A stretch of 64,000 bases of DNA from Vicia villosa (lineage: Eukaryota > Streptophyta > Magnoliopsida > Fabales > Fabaceae). Within the stretch, counting starts at the first letter, position 1, and every line of letters begins with the position of its first letter. The stretch is taken from assembly GCF_029867415.1 (NCBI RefSeq), contig NC_081180.1:21786808-21850807 (forward strand), given 5' to 3'. Shown in pieces: positions 36,130 to 48,359 of the stretch. A model generated the notes under the pieces. It saw nothing but the letters and a program-made list of their open reading frames with translations. It did no database searches and had not been told where the DNA came from. The position numbers and the translations under genes were made by a program.

Positions 36130-36910
36130 AAATAGATGGGAGATTCTTATTGCACCCCTATGCTTCCTCACAGACCCTCGGTGAAAATCCCAAAATACTC
36201 CTTTATTTCGGATATGCAACTCCAAAGACACATTTTTTTAATAAAAAATGGGTGACTTTGGATATGCATCTCCGAAGTAACTTTTTTTTTTTAAAAAAAA
36301 AAAAAATTGTCTTCATTATTGCATCTCCCAAATAACTCAATATTTGGTGTTGAGATTTTTCGGATATGCATATCCGAAATAACCCAATATTTATTAAAAA
36401 AAAATAAAATCAAGGTGAATCAATTGTATTAATAGTATAATTAATTATATGAATCAAAATATATAATTAAATATATACCATTATAATTAAGATATAATAA
36501 TAATATCAACTTATTAAATATTTAAATCAACACATTATTTTCATATACAAAATAATTAATTTTATAATTTATGACAAATAAATTATTACAAAATTTAAAT
36601 TTTATTTAATCTCCTTATTACTTATTTATAAAAATTTGTATTAAAGTTATTCTTTATTAATAATAACTCATTTTAATTTATATTATAAATAAATATCTTT
36701 TTAAAATAAAATTAAAAGAAATTTGAGATTTTGGTTAATTCGGATATGCATATCCGAATTATTTACTATCCTAAATTTCGGTTGGCGTGCGTTTGAATAT
36801 GCATATTTGAATTAATCAATATTTCAAATTTTATTGGGTGCGTTCGGATATACATATTTGAAGAGTATTTTGAGATTTCCAGGGCTGTTTTTCACCCTAT
36901 ATGGGGTTAC
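36130..36910. mobile_element. Non-autonomous element with ATGCAT-core palindromes
   Basis: Contains perfect copies of TTCGGATATGCATATCCGAA at 36359-36378 and 36739-36758 and decayed ones near 36208, 36260 and 36845. The outer parts are weak inverted repeats (TGAAAATCCCAAAATACTCC at the left, TGGAAATCTCAAAATACTCT read inward from the right). The centre is AT-rich and non-coding. End style is that of the PMD-carrying element at 16020-19040. Confidence 0.6.
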
Positions 36911-39496
36911 CCAAAAATTGCCTTATTGATATAAGGACGCAAATAAAAAACATGGCCCGAAAACACAAGCCCACTCACCAATAATTCTAAAAGCGCAAAC
37001 TCTAATTTTAAAGTTTGTAGCTTTAAAATTAAAAATGCAATATAAAAAAAAATAAGAAAAAATGTGGAGGGTGTGCTCCACCCACCATCTGATCCCACCC
37101 TTTTTCTAATTTTTTTTTTACTTGTTTTGATCTCACTTAGTATCATAAACCAAAAAAATCACATGAGGAAATGACATTTTCTATGGAAAGCAATGTGACA
37201 TAGCAACACCAATTTTATAGCATGAACAATACACAATACACAATACATCAAAATCTACTTTTAATATAATAAAGTAGAATACATATGAAATCCTATTATT
37301 ATCCCTCTAATCATCAATTTGAGGGTGATAATTGGGGACATAACGGTAATTGCATTTCCCTAAATATTTTAATTAAGAAATAAATATTATAATTATGACA
37401 TTACTTCATACCCCACCTAAATCAATTAATTACGCTTTGAAAATCTCAATCTGTAGTCACCTTTTTTTTAAAAACTACCTTGAAACTCAACAATTTTATT
37501 GTGGAGCCTTTCACTCTTCATCCTCTTGGAATCCTACAAAACCTTTCAAATGCCATCATCATTGTTCTTTACTCCTCTCATAACTCTATAAATTATGGCA
37601 TTTGATGTCCACCAAGTCTCAAATCGTCCTCAACCAAACCTTCATAACATTAATGTTTATCTTCATCTTCAACGTGTTTCATACGAAATTTCTAGAAAAT
37701 TATCCGACACCGCATTCCAAACGATCTTCTCCTTCTTAACTTTTTCGCCACCTGCATAACAAAATTTCCATTTAATCCTCCTCCATCTCTTATGCTTACT
37801 CTTAAACCATATTATCTTTCAACGAATCCAAGCTTTTACATTTATGGATGAAATCGTCGATGCCGACTCCATCACCATCGAAGTTAATCCCAATCAAATC
37901 GAAGTCAAGTTATTCAAGATCTTCGTGTCTTCTATTGAACTCTTTCTCCATTTCGAGTTTATGTTGAGTTTATGTTGATATTGAGTTCTGTATATTTGCT
38001 AAAAAATCACACATATTTGTCTTTTCATTCCAGTATTAATTTATCTTACAGATCTTTGAGATTCTTACAGATCTTTGAGATTTTATGTTACAACTCTAGA
38101 ATAAATTGATTTTAGTAGGATCGTTGTTTCAAATGCAAGATTTGATATTAGAGAAGTGATATTAAATACTATTGTAAACAATTATATGATTTGATGATAT
38201 CATAGAAGTAATATTGGATGTTTCCTTTTAATACCATTTATTTTATGTTTTTCAACCCCATTTATTTTATTTTAATTAAATGTTTTCATATTAATTGAAT
38301 TTAAATTTAAATTCAGAATGTCCCAAATCATACTTTATGACATTTTATTATTAAGTTAAATCATTATATATTAATCCTTTAAAAAATTTCCAGAAAAGAA
38401 ATAGCCATCAATGTAAAAAATCTCCCAAAAAAAATAGCCATCAATATATTAATCCTTTAATGACCTTAATGACCACTTAAATAGTGTATTTTAATCTGAA
38501 GATTTTGGTGTTATTTTGGAAGGTTGGTTTACCTAATATTTTTAATCCTTTAATGACCACTTAAATAGTGTATTTTAATCTGAAGATTTTGGTGTTATTT
38601 TGGAAGGTTGGTTTACCCAATATTTTGTTTCACGCGTGAAATATTGGGTTTATACAAAACATCAGTTTCCAATGCTTCTATATTCCTCTAGTCTAAGAAA
38701 ACGTGAAGTCTCTCTATTTCCAATTTTTGTTAGACTTTTGAATATATCATCTAATTATTATTATTTAAAATTTAAATATTATAAATAATTTTGATATGTG
38801 TTTAATAAATTTTAAAATATTCCTTTACATATTTTTTTAAGTAATAAATATAATAACTACATTAAAATATGATAATTAAGTAAATCATTTTAAATTATGA
38901 AAACTTAAATTAATTTTTGAAATTACAAATATATTATCAAAAATTATGTTTTTATTTTTAAAGGTTTTTAGAAGTTTACATAATAGCTCCATTACTTCGA
39001 TTTTTAATGTTTTTTTATTTTTAATTAAGAATTATCAGGCTAATTAATTCTCTCAATCCTAATTAATATGGACAAGATTCTTACATTCTCAAGGTTCTAA
39101 ATCACCATTTTAAAAATATTTGTATTAAATTGTGTAATAAAAGATAATAATGATTATTAACATTACTTTTAAATATTTGTATTCAAAAAAAAGGATAGTT
39201 ATTCTTATATTTATATTATAATAATAACAATATAACAATAATAATAATTATAATACTTCCTATAAAAAATAAATATTAATATTAATAATAATTATAATAA
39301 TAATTTATTAGAATTGTAAATGGTGAATATCTATAAAATTTATTTTAGATATTTATTACATATTAAATATTATAAAAAAAATTCTTAACTTGGATAAATT
39401 TACACGTATTAAATTGTTAGTAATATTTAATAAAAAAATACTAAATTTGTATTTTTAAAAAAATTGAATTTAAAAAAATTACTTTTTTTATAATTA

Positions 39497-41990
39497 AATA
39501 AATTACTTTTTTATAATTATATATCTATATATATAATTCTAAAAGTAAAGAGATTCAATTTAAAAAAATAATTTTAAAGAAATTTCACAAATTAAAATTA
39601 AGTGTAATATTTAAAATAGTATTTATTTTTAAATTAATGATAACATATTGTATTAAAACAATATTAATGCTATACTTTTTTTATTGGCTACAAAGCTATA
39701 GCATTTTTGAACCATGATTTTAAAGAATTAAAAGATATAAGTATTCGCCAACGATAAAAAGATTTTTTTTTTTTGGCTTTATAACATTTCTAAGATTATA
39801 AAATCGTATCATTTGAATTCATTAAAAATGAGTAAAATCAGATTAAATAATAATAAATGTTCTATGTTTTTGTTACAATTTATTTTTAAAAATTGAAAAA
39901 AAAAATCAAATGAATCAATAATAAATCTTCATATTTGTATGTATTTCGGTTTAAAACCAATTAACATAGATCAATTTAAGACAATGTATAAATATATAAA
40001 AAAAAGTTTATGTGTGTTTATATTAAGAGAGCATACTGCATATTTTAAAACCGTATTCTTAATTCTAAAATAATTGTTTTATTTGTAAAAGTACCACATA
40101 ATTTGAAATAATCTCATAATTTGTTATTAACTATATTATTATTTTTTATCAGATAACGAATTAATTATTGCATATTTACTGTCATGATGTTTTGCCCACT
40201 TTATTATCTCAAAATACCCCTTTTGTAGTCTCATTTGTTAATATTTTCGCTTTTTAACTGTCCAATCATGTTCATGGTAATAATGATGAAATTAAATTGC
40301 ATAAGAAAATAGGTTTGCAATAAATTTTTCCATTTCATTGCACGATATTCCACCCAGCCATTATCCATGGTAATGATGGCCTATAGCGTGCATATGTCAC
40401 TAGGTTGGTAATAAACTCTTCCTACAATGTTTAACTCTTCGTTTTTCTACCCATTAAATAAAGTTACTTCTTTGTTTTTTTTATTTTATTTAATGTAAAA
40501 AACTTCTCTAAATATAATTTGAGTTGAGTATGTGGGCTAAACCGCCGTGTTTCAACACACTCTCTAAATTATAAAACAACAACATTTTGAGATTATGGTA
40601 TAATCACATCGATCATCAATAATAATAATAACTAATAAATTATAAAACAGTATTTTGTAATTTGACATAATGAATATTTTTTTAAGATTGGAAATGCAAT
40701 AATTGCACCATGAAACAAATCAAATGGGTGTGGAAGAATATGCAAGAGATTATGTGATATCTAATGGTTTGTTCAAAAACACTATAATACAAACATCTGA
40801 ATTGTGTTTATGAGTAGATGATTTTTTTAATCTTATTTAAAAAAAAATTAAATAAATTACCTTTTTATAATTATACATACATATATAATTCTAAAACTAA
40901 AGAGATTCAATTTAAAAAAATAATTTTAAAGAAATTTCACAAATTAAAATTAAGTGTAATATTTAAAATAGTATTTATTTTTAAATTAATGATAACATAT
41001 TGTATTAAAATAATATTAATGCTATAGTTTTTTCTTGACTACAAAGCTATAGCATTTTTGAACCATGATTTTAAAGAATTAAAAAATCAAAAGTATTCGC
41101 CAAAGATAGAAATAATTTATTTTGACGGTAACATTTTTAAGATTATAAAATCGTATCATTTGAATCATTAAAAATGTGTAAAATCATATTAAATAATAAT
41201 AAATGTTCTATGTTTTTGTGACAATTTAGTTTTAAAAATGAAAAAAATCAAATGATCAATAATAAATCTTCATAGTTGTATGTATTTCGGTTTAAAACCA
41301 TTTAACATAGATCGATTTAAGACAATGTATAAATATATAAAAAAGTTTATGTTTGTGTATATTAAGAGAGCATATTGCATATTTTAAAACCGTATTCTTA
41401 ATTCTAAAATAATTTTCGTACGGCTTCACATTTGAATTGGTCCCTTAAAATGATTTGATTCCATAATTTATATTTTAAAATAATCCATTTAAAATTGGAT
41501 AAAAGTACATGTTAGAGTAGATATTTTGTTATTCACATAATTTGAAATAATCTCATAATTTGATCCATTAATTTGTTATTAACAATATTATTATTTTTTA
41601 TCAGATAACGAATTAATTATTGCATATTTACTGTCATGATATTTTGCCCACTTTATTATCTCAAAATACCTCTTTTGTAGTCTAATTTGTTAATATCTTT
41701 CGCTTTTTAATTGTCCAATCATGCTCAGGGTAATAATGATGAAATTAAATTGCATAAGAAAATAGGTTGCAATAAATTCTTCCTTTTTCATTGCAAGTTA
41801 TTCCACTCAGCCATTATCTATAGTAACTATCGCTATCCATACCATAGTAATGATGACCTATAGTTTGCATGTGTCACTAGGGTGGTAATAAACTCTTCCT
41901 ACAATGTTTAACTCTTTGTTTTTCTTCCAATTAAATAAAATTATATTTCATATAAAAAACTTATCTAAATATAGTTTGAGTTGAGTATGT
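39497..41990. repeat. Two diverged copies of a ~1.1-kb segment in the Helitron
   Basis: Copy 1 about 39497-40530, copy 2 about 40850-41990, direct orientation. Long shared runs include AAAGAGATTCAATTTAAAAA, TTTGAACCATGATTTTAAAG, ATCAGATAACGAATTAATTA and the end GTATGTGGGC(T/G)AAACCGCC. Copy 2 has about 100 extra bases. A 320-base unique stretch separates them. Confidence 0.85.
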
Positions 41991-43710
41991 GGGCGAAACC
42001 GCCCTGTTTAATTCGGTCCACATAAATCCATAAATTAATCGAATTTAGCTTTATTTATCTGCAATTATTAACGTTTTCTAAGTAGCAATTAAAAAAATAG
42101 GAGAAATTTGCCTATAACGCAATACAAAATATTTATTCTACTTCTCTAATTATAATGGATTAATTATGATAAATGCTAACTATAATAATAATATTTAATT
42201 TTAAAAATTATTTTATTATTTTAATTTAACTTGAATAATAATTACAACTAAGTATTCAAACCGACCCGTTCGTTTAACTCGATCTGCATAAATCCGCAAA
42301 TTAAACGGTACAAATTAGTATGTTCATAATTATTAACAAGTTGTGATACGCGATAACATTTCAAAAAAATAGAATAAAATGTTCAACATAAAATATTTAT
42401 TCAAATTCTTTAACTATAATGGATTAATTACAATAAATACTAATTATAATAATCGTGTTATAATTAATATTATAAAGTTAAAGATAGAACTGTATATTTC
42501 TTTATTCCTAAACTCCACATTCAAATACAAAAACAAAAAGCTAATAATTTCAAACAAAAAATAAACCACATTGTGCGACGTGCGAACGTGTGAAATATAA
42601 AGTATTTAATTATCTAGGTTTTATAGTCTTTTTAACAATTGAAAATTGAAATAAATGTGTGAGATATTGATTAAATATTATTATTGATTTCTTTTATATG
42701 TTTTTTATTATGAAATTATTTGCTCATAAGTTTTATGTATGATTGTGAGAATAAAATGTATACGATAACAATTAAATTGACTCCTGAATTTTTTTTTCAA
42801 GTTCATTTAAACCATTGAGAATTTTTAATCCATATATCAAATTTCTATACTCATGTTGTTATTATATCTATAAAAAAATTAGGAGAATGAAACTGCATTC
42901 CAATATTTGTGTTCTAAAATTTATATTCGAAGATTTGATGTGTTTTTTAATCCATATATTTAAAATTTTGATTTTTCAAAGGTTTATTTTAATTTATTTA
43001 TAATTCAAAATCAAAATTTAATTAACAAATAACTTTATAAAATAAAATATAAGAATAATAAATCATTAAGGAATATTTAAAAAACATAAGAAATTAATTT
43101 ATTCAGTAATGTAATATTTAAACATTTTTATAATGAATTTTTTATATATTAATTATAATTAAAGATACTATTAAAGTATAATAAAGGATATTAAAAATTT
43201 CAATTATAAAAAATTGTTAGTAATTTTTTATGATAAAATGTTAACATTTATACTAAAGAAATTGCTACTAATATTTATTTTTTTATAAAAAAATGATAAA
43301 ATTATGATTGATAAATACATAATTTTTTTATGAAAAACATAAAATTTCGATGGGCCGAAACTTCTTATAAAATTAAATTTAACATGAGACAATTATGATT
43401 GATGAATACATAATTTCTTATATTTGTTTATTATTTATAACATTGTGCTATCCGTGCGAACGCACGGGTAGATGACTAATCATGATAGATTTATAACGAT
43501 ATTGTATGATGCATGCGAACGCACAGATAAATGACTACTTAATTATTATTTATTTTTTTACTAAAGTATATAACTCTAATTAGATTAAATTAATATTTAT
43601 ATGACAATTATAATTTCAAATGTTTTTTTCATTTTAATTTGCGTATCTTTTATATATATTTATTAACAATTGTAATATATTTATTTATTATTTATATCGA
43701 CTTTGTATGA

Positions 43711-43739
43711 CCCGTGCGAACGCACGGGTCCTTTCCTAG
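43711..43739 (+). other. Helitron 3' terminus
   Basis: Hairpin with 7-bp arms (CCCGTGC / GCACGGG) and a GAAC loop, then GTCCTTTC-like spacer and CTAG before T. Confidence 0.85.
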
Positions 43740-44388
43740 TTAAACACCAAAACAAAATCAATACAGTAACATATGGTATGAATCAATGGAAAGAAAGGAA
43801 GAAAAAAACAAAGTTCAAAAGAAACTATATGGTTGGATAACTTAAGTTTAAAACTGTAAGAAAGGAACATCATGGCAACAAAGTATGCATTTCTTCTTAA
43901 TATCAACACAAGCACAAATGTAACAAAATTCCAACGTGAGTATCAAATAACTCACTCAAAACAAATAAACAAAGGCTATTCAAAATGGAATAAGATTGTA
44001 GATATTCAACACAAGCACAGATCCTCCTTTATTTCAAATCGGTTTTTTCTTTTTGTTCATTCGTTGTATGAGTGGATTTTCTATTGACATTATGGAGATA
44101 AATATCAAAACTCAAAATATTTTACCTGCTAATTTTATGTACAGTGTCGAATCACTTTTACCATACTGCCTGTAGGACGAAAATTATATTCTGAAGATCA
44201 TGGAATGGTTCAAAAAGATGCATGAGGTCATAAAAATGCATGAAATGGAATTTTCAATTATTTTTTGGCTTTTAGATGATGCAAATGTTGATCTAAGATT
44301 GACCTTTGGTCAAACTAATGCATGAATGACTGACTAATGATAAGAATACAGTGAATGAATGATCCTGGAGAAAAATTGAGGTATGACA

Positions 44389-44736
44389 GCTGCCCATATA
44401 TAAACATTTTTAACTAGAGAATTTGAAGAAAACCGTCTTCGAATAATCGGGTGAAAGATAGTTTAAATACCACATATCCAAAAATTTCCCTCAAATACAA
44501 TGGGTATGAGGTGCATGAAATGAAACCAAAAAAATAGATGCAAAACAGCCAACTTCTGAACTATTTTACTTTTAATCATCAGTTATGAATGGGAATTGAG
44601 ATTTTCAAAGGTATAGCCTATAGGGATAAAAACATGAATTTTTTTTTTGAATAACCATATTTTAAAAAAAAATTTCAAAAATAAATAGGTTTTCAAAAAA
44701 ATTACACAAATGTCACTTTTCAGCAAAAAAATACAC
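44389..44736 (-). other. Internal piece of the minus-strand Ogre
   Basis: Directly upstream (minus sense) of the LTR start. GGGCAGC precedes the LTR start as expected of a polypurine side. No coding sequence. The Mutator-like element begins at its upper edge. Confidence 0.5.
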
Positions 44737-44845
44737 GTTGTCGCCAGGGGGGGTGGCGACAACAATGGGCCAGAAGAGTGTTCGCCAGTGGGCCTGGCGC
44801 CTATGTGTATTTTTTAGGTGTTGTCGCCACCCCCCTGGCGACAAC
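44737..44845. repeat. Palindrome cluster at the left end of the Mutator-like element
   Basis: GTTGTCGCCA / TGGCGACAAC with a G7 spacer (44737-44763) and the same arms with a C6 spacer (44820-44845), that is, the second copy reads as the inverse of the first. Between them CGCCAG-TGGGC-CTGGCG (44783-44799) forms a third hairpin. Confidence 0.8.
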
Positions 44846-45009
44846 ACCCCCCCTTTTTTTTTTCATTTTTTTTGTTGTAATTTTTTTTCTTTAACATATT
44901 TTATTCTAAATTTTTTTTATGTTATATTTTTCAAATATTATTTCAACATGGATTTTTTAAATAATTTTTTTTTCCATGGTATTATATTTTCGGTAATTTT
45001 TTACTTTCA

Positions 45010-45500
45010 ATATTAATGTTTTCGGTTCTATTTTCTCTTAAATGTTTGTAAATTTTATTGGTTCCAAATATTTTTTCCATGGTAATATTTTGTTGATATT
45101 TGAAGATTGATATTTGATATTTAATTTTAATTTTAATTTTTTTTCTTGATAATTTGTAGTGACCGACTAACCTCAATCATTTCTACTTAAATTAAGATCT
45201 CCAAAAATATTAATCTAATTCTCAAATATGTATTTTCAAACTATATTCACGTTGGGCTGGAAAGTTATTTTCAAACTCCTAGTTTGCAAGTAAAAACAAT
45301 ACAATTAAGGGATAAAATCATTGGAAATAATATGAAGCAGCAGAAAATGATTAAAAAAATAGAAGCAATAAGAAGAAAATATTTTTTCTTGATAATTTGT
45401 AGTGACCGACTAACCTCAATATTAATGTTTTCGGTACTATTTTCTCTTAAATGTTTGTAAATTTTATTGGTTCAAAATATTTTTTCCATGGTAATATTTG
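45010..45500. repeat. Direct repeats 3' of the transposase gene
   Basis: An ~82-base block (ATATTAATGTTTTCGGT to CCATGGTAATAT) occurs at about 45010-45092 and 45419-45500 with few changes. A second block (TTCTTGATAATTTGTAGTGA and following bases) occurs at about 45145-45178 and 45387-45420. Confidence 0.8.
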
Positions 45501-45633
45501 GTAATTCCTTTCAATATGTATCATGAATCCATTATTTATTTGGTAATTTTTTTTGTGTTGTAACCCATAAAATTTATAAAAAAAAGTTCATTTCATTGAA
45601 AAAGTAAATTACAAACATCATCGAAACTAATAA

Positions 45634-48036
45634 CTATGTTGTGGAACTAGATCTACGATTGGGACATTTGGTCCTATTATGTCCTACCTCACGACATATA
45701 CTACACTTCCTCTGCATTTTTTCAGTTACGTCCATCTCGGTTCTAATACGCCTGCTGTTTGGTCGACCGCTTTTATTCCGACGCATTAAATCGTTATGCC
45801 AAACTGTTTCCCCCTCGTACACAGGCCAATATGCTTCCATTGCTACCACCGGAAAGTAATTGTCGTATACGTTGAGCAACGTTGATACCTTGTAAATTTC
45901 TGATACCAAAGATAATGCATCAAAGTGAGTATGTGAACATGCTGCAAGGACATGGGAGCAAGGCATGCGATATGCTTGAAATTGGCCACAGTCGCACCAA
46001 CGATCTGGGATATTGACGCGATACTGTTGTCGTGGAAGTCCCTGGTTGTGGTCAATTGTTTCCTTTACACTGAAGGTGTGGCCATGACGGTCGAACTCGG
46101 TCACTCGGTGAGTGTTACCCTTGGCAGATTCCTGTTGTATATATTTCATACACACATCGCTGTAGACCTGTTGTGTTTGTAACACTGAATTCCACCGCTT
46201 ACCTCTTGTGGCGAACAGAGTTGCCATCCGAAAATACGTAGCACTAACCAAGGCAGTTACAGGTAGGTTTCGAATGCCTTTGAAAACCCCGTTCATTGAT
46301 TCCACAAGATTTGTAGTCATGTGACCCCACCTAGCTCCATCGTCGTATGACCTAGTCCATCTCGCTCTGTCAATGCTGTCAATCCACCTCCCTGCATCTG
46401 GATTTGTCAACGCTATTTCTCGGCGGTAGTATTGAAATCCAGGTTGGTTTAAGGCATACCCCACGTTCACCAAGTGGTTCTTCAAAAATTTATCCTTGAT
46501 CTCTCTCATAAAATTCTGTGCTATATGCATAATACAGTAGACATGCTTAGAGGGAGGGTTGTGCCAACCATTTGCCGGATTGTTGTATGCGCTGTCAATA
46601 GAAGCCCTGTCAGAAATCAAACAAAGATTAGGTTGTGGAGCGACTCTAGATCGGAGATTCTTCAGAAAGAAACCCCAAGCAGCAGCTGTTTCCCCTTCTA
46701 CCAAAGCAAAGGCTATTGGAATAATGTTGCTATTTCCATCCTGCGCGACCGCCATCAACAAAGTTCCCTTGTATTTCCCATACAGCCACGTTCCATCAAT
46801 TTGAATAATCGGCTTGCAAAAACCAAAACCGACGATGCATGGTCGAAACGCCCAGAATAGTCTATGGAAGATTCCATTACCTTCGAGAGGGGTTTCGTCC
46901 TGGGACTGTGCCGGCAGTGTCTCCAATATACTAACAGTCCCAGGTGAATACAATTGCAGTGCAGCCAGGTAGCGAGGAAGTTGTTGGTACGATTCCTCCC
47001 AGTTGCCGTAGACTCTTTCAATTGCTTTCTGTTTCGCCAACCAAGCCTTTCTGTACGAAGGTCTGTATTTGAACACAGAGACGCAATGAGAAATAATTGT
47101 CTTCACCTTCAGGGATGGGTCAGTTTCGACCAGAGGAATGATGGTATGACATATCAAGTCATGACTGAGTTTTCGATGATCTTGCGCCATGTTAGTGGTG
47201 ACGCAGGTGTGGGCTTGAGATATCGAACGTATCACCCACGCGTTAAACTTCTTTCTGAATGATGCCTTCAGCATGTATCCACATTCCGGGTTTTTGCATG
47301 CAATGGTGACTCTCTCTGGATTTGATCGATCGGCTTTAAAATCAACACAATTTGCTAAGTGCCAATTTTTTATAGCCAACAGACAATCATCCTTCGAACG
47401 AAACGTGTCACCCTCTTTTAACTCCTCGCTTGACCTCATGTATGGATTGTAGAACATATCGGACGATGGGTCGTCCTCTCCTAAATTAAGCGTTGTGAAA
47501 TGTGCCGGAGGTGAATATGCATGTGTATCCGGTACTCGATCCGGTACTGGAACTTCTTCGTCACCTTCATCTTCGGATTCACGATTCACCAACTCATCAA
47601 CAACATCTTCTATATCAGTTTCTTCGTCAATGACATGCTCGGGTTGTTGTTCGTCATCAACAACAGGATCAATAACTTGTGACTGAATATTTTGCGAAGG
47701 AGCATTTTGTTCAACCACTATGTACAGTTCCAGATAATCATAACCAAAATGTTCATGGGTGAGGAACATGTTTTGAACCTCTAAGTCAGTTGTTATCTGT
47801 GATTGACAAAATGTGACTGAGTTGTTAGGTTGAAGAAGGGGTTGTCGGTAAAATATCTGAGACACTTGTTCTCTTATTTTGGATTCGATTTTCCTTTTTA
47901 GATAAGAGAAATCTGATTGTCTATTTAGAGCGAAACATGTTGAGTTTGTGTTTCTAAATAGAAAACCGTTTGTGTCGCAGTGGTATGTCTCACCATTCAT
48001 ATGAACACGAACTTTGAACTGCGAGGTGGATGCCAT
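45634..48036 (-). CDS. mudrA: Mutator-like (mudrA/MuDR-type) transposase
   Basis: One uninterrupted frame of 800 codons. N-terminal MuDR/PB1-like domain (1-109), acidic linker (about 120-165), MULE zinc/WRKY-GCM1-like DNA-binding domain (about 203-280, with C249 and C252), then the DDE core: D414 (QIDGTWLYGKYKG), D476 (LISDRAS), CxxH at 501-504, E579 (TTNLVESMNGVFKG). A SWIM zinc finger (C681, C683, C693, H695) and a C-terminal CCHC knuckle (C778, C781, H786, C791) follow. All catalytic residues of the family are present, so the product should be able to cut and join element ends. Start is the first Met, MASTSQFKVRVHMNG. A TATATAT word on the minus strand at 48157-48151 lies about 115 bases upstream. 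No stop or shift seen; potentially active. Confidence 0.95.
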   Translation of the reverse strand: MASTSQFKVRVHMNGETYHCDTNGFLFRNTNSTCFALNRQSDFSYLKRKIESKIREQVSQIFYRQPLLQPNNSVTFCQSQITTDLEVQNMFLTHEHFGYDYLELYIVVEQNAPSQNIQSQVIDPVVDDEQQPEHVIDEETDIEDVVDELVNRESEDEGDEEVPVPDRVPDTHAYSPPAHFTTLNLGEDDPSSDMFYNPYMRSSEELKEGDTFRSKDDCLLAIKNWHLANCVDFKADRSNPERVTIACKNPECGYMLKASFRKKFNAWVIRSISQAHTCVTTNMAQDHRKLSHDLICHTIIPLVETDPSLKVKTIISHCVSVFKYRPSYRKAWLAKQKAIERVYGNWEESYQQLPRYLAALQLYSPGTVSILETLPAQSQDETPLEGNGIFHRLFWAFRPCIVGFGFCKPIIQIDGTWLYGKYKGTLLMAVAQDGNSNIIPIAFALVEGETAAAWGFFLKNLRSRVAPQPNLCLISDRASIDSAYNNPANGWHNPPSKHVYCIMHIAQNFMREIKDKFLKNHLVNVGYALNQPGFQYYRREIALTNPDAGRWIDSIDRARWTRSYDDGARWGHMTTNLVESMNGVFKGIRNLPVTALVSATYFRMATLFATRGKRWNSVLQTQQVYSDVCMKYIQQESAKGNTHRVTEFDRHGHTFSVKETIDHNQGLPRQQYRVNIPDRWCDCGQFQAYRMPCSHVLAACSHTHFDALSLVSEIYKVSTLLNVYDNYFPVVAMEAYWPVYEGETVWHNDLMRRNKSGRPNSRRIRTEMDVTEKMQRKCSICREVGHNRTKCPNRRSSSTT

Positions 48037-48150
48037 AATTTTGATATGTGTTTGTGAAAGAAGAAATGTGAGAATTGTGTAGTGTTGTAAAAGGAAGAAA
48101 TGTTTGGGAGAGTTGTGATGGTTGTAAAAAATAGTATGTGAAGTAGTTCC

Positions 48151-48157
48151 TATATAT
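48151..48157 (-). promoter_or_regulatory. Candidate TATA box of the transposase gene
   Basis: ATATATA on the minus strand, about 115 bases before the start codon at 48036. Confidence 0.4.
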
Positions 48158-48169
48158 CATGCAAGAAAT

Positions 48170-48359
48170 CTTACACAAGGGTAATGCATGCAAGAAATGA
48201 AGCAATAATTCTGCACAAGATAGTAACTTTGACATGACTAATGCATGCCACAAGATAATCTCGTCCCCACCTCTTACACAAGGGTAATGCATGCAAGAAA
48301 TGAAGCAATAATTCTGCACAAGATAGTAACTTTGACATGACTAATGCATGCCACAAAAG
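48170..48359. repeat. Two tandem copies of a 103-bp unit in the divergent promoter
   Basis: Starts at 48170 and 48273: CTTACACAAGGGTAATGCAT then GCAAGAAATGAAGCAATAAT, CTGCACAAGATAGTAAC and GACATGACTAATGCATGC. The unit is shared with the three copies at 49850-50160. Confidence 0.9.

Larger units (their letters stand above)
37254..43739 (+). mobile_element. Non-autonomous Helitron
   Basis: The right end has the Helitron signature: hairpin CCCGTGCGAACGCACGGG (43711-43728), then a short spacer and CTAG (43736-43739) followed by a host T. The left end starts TCTACTTTTAATATAATAAA at 37254 after a host A, in line with A/T target insertion. Length 6486 bp, very AT-rich, no Rep/helicase frame, so it relies on another copy. 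Extra 3'-end-like hairpins lie at 43452-43467 and about 43511-43528, and a worn one near 42572. The left edge is less certain than the right. Confidence 0.7.
34727..44388 (-). mobile_element. Minus-strand Ogre-type LTR split by nested insertions
   Basis: Read on the minus strand, the LTR starts TGTCATACCTCAATTTTT at 44388 and ends with CCGCGACA at 34727. The same start and end are seen in the plus-strand Ogre LTR at 51095-56212. The conserved block around 34870-34915 (AAGGGGAAGGTATTAGCACC) is the reverse complement of the block at 55995-56020 in the other LTR, which fixes the orientation. A Helitron (37254-43739) and a small palindromic element (36130-36910) interrupt it; without them the LTR would be about 2.4 kb. 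Sequence 44389-44736 continues into the internal region of the same element. That 34727 and 44388 are the two ends of one LTR is inferred. Confidence 0.6.

Noticed and set aside
46474..47262. Plus-strand frames of 80-128 codons inside the transposase gene
   Set aside because: Antisense shadows of the intact 800-codon minus-strand frame.
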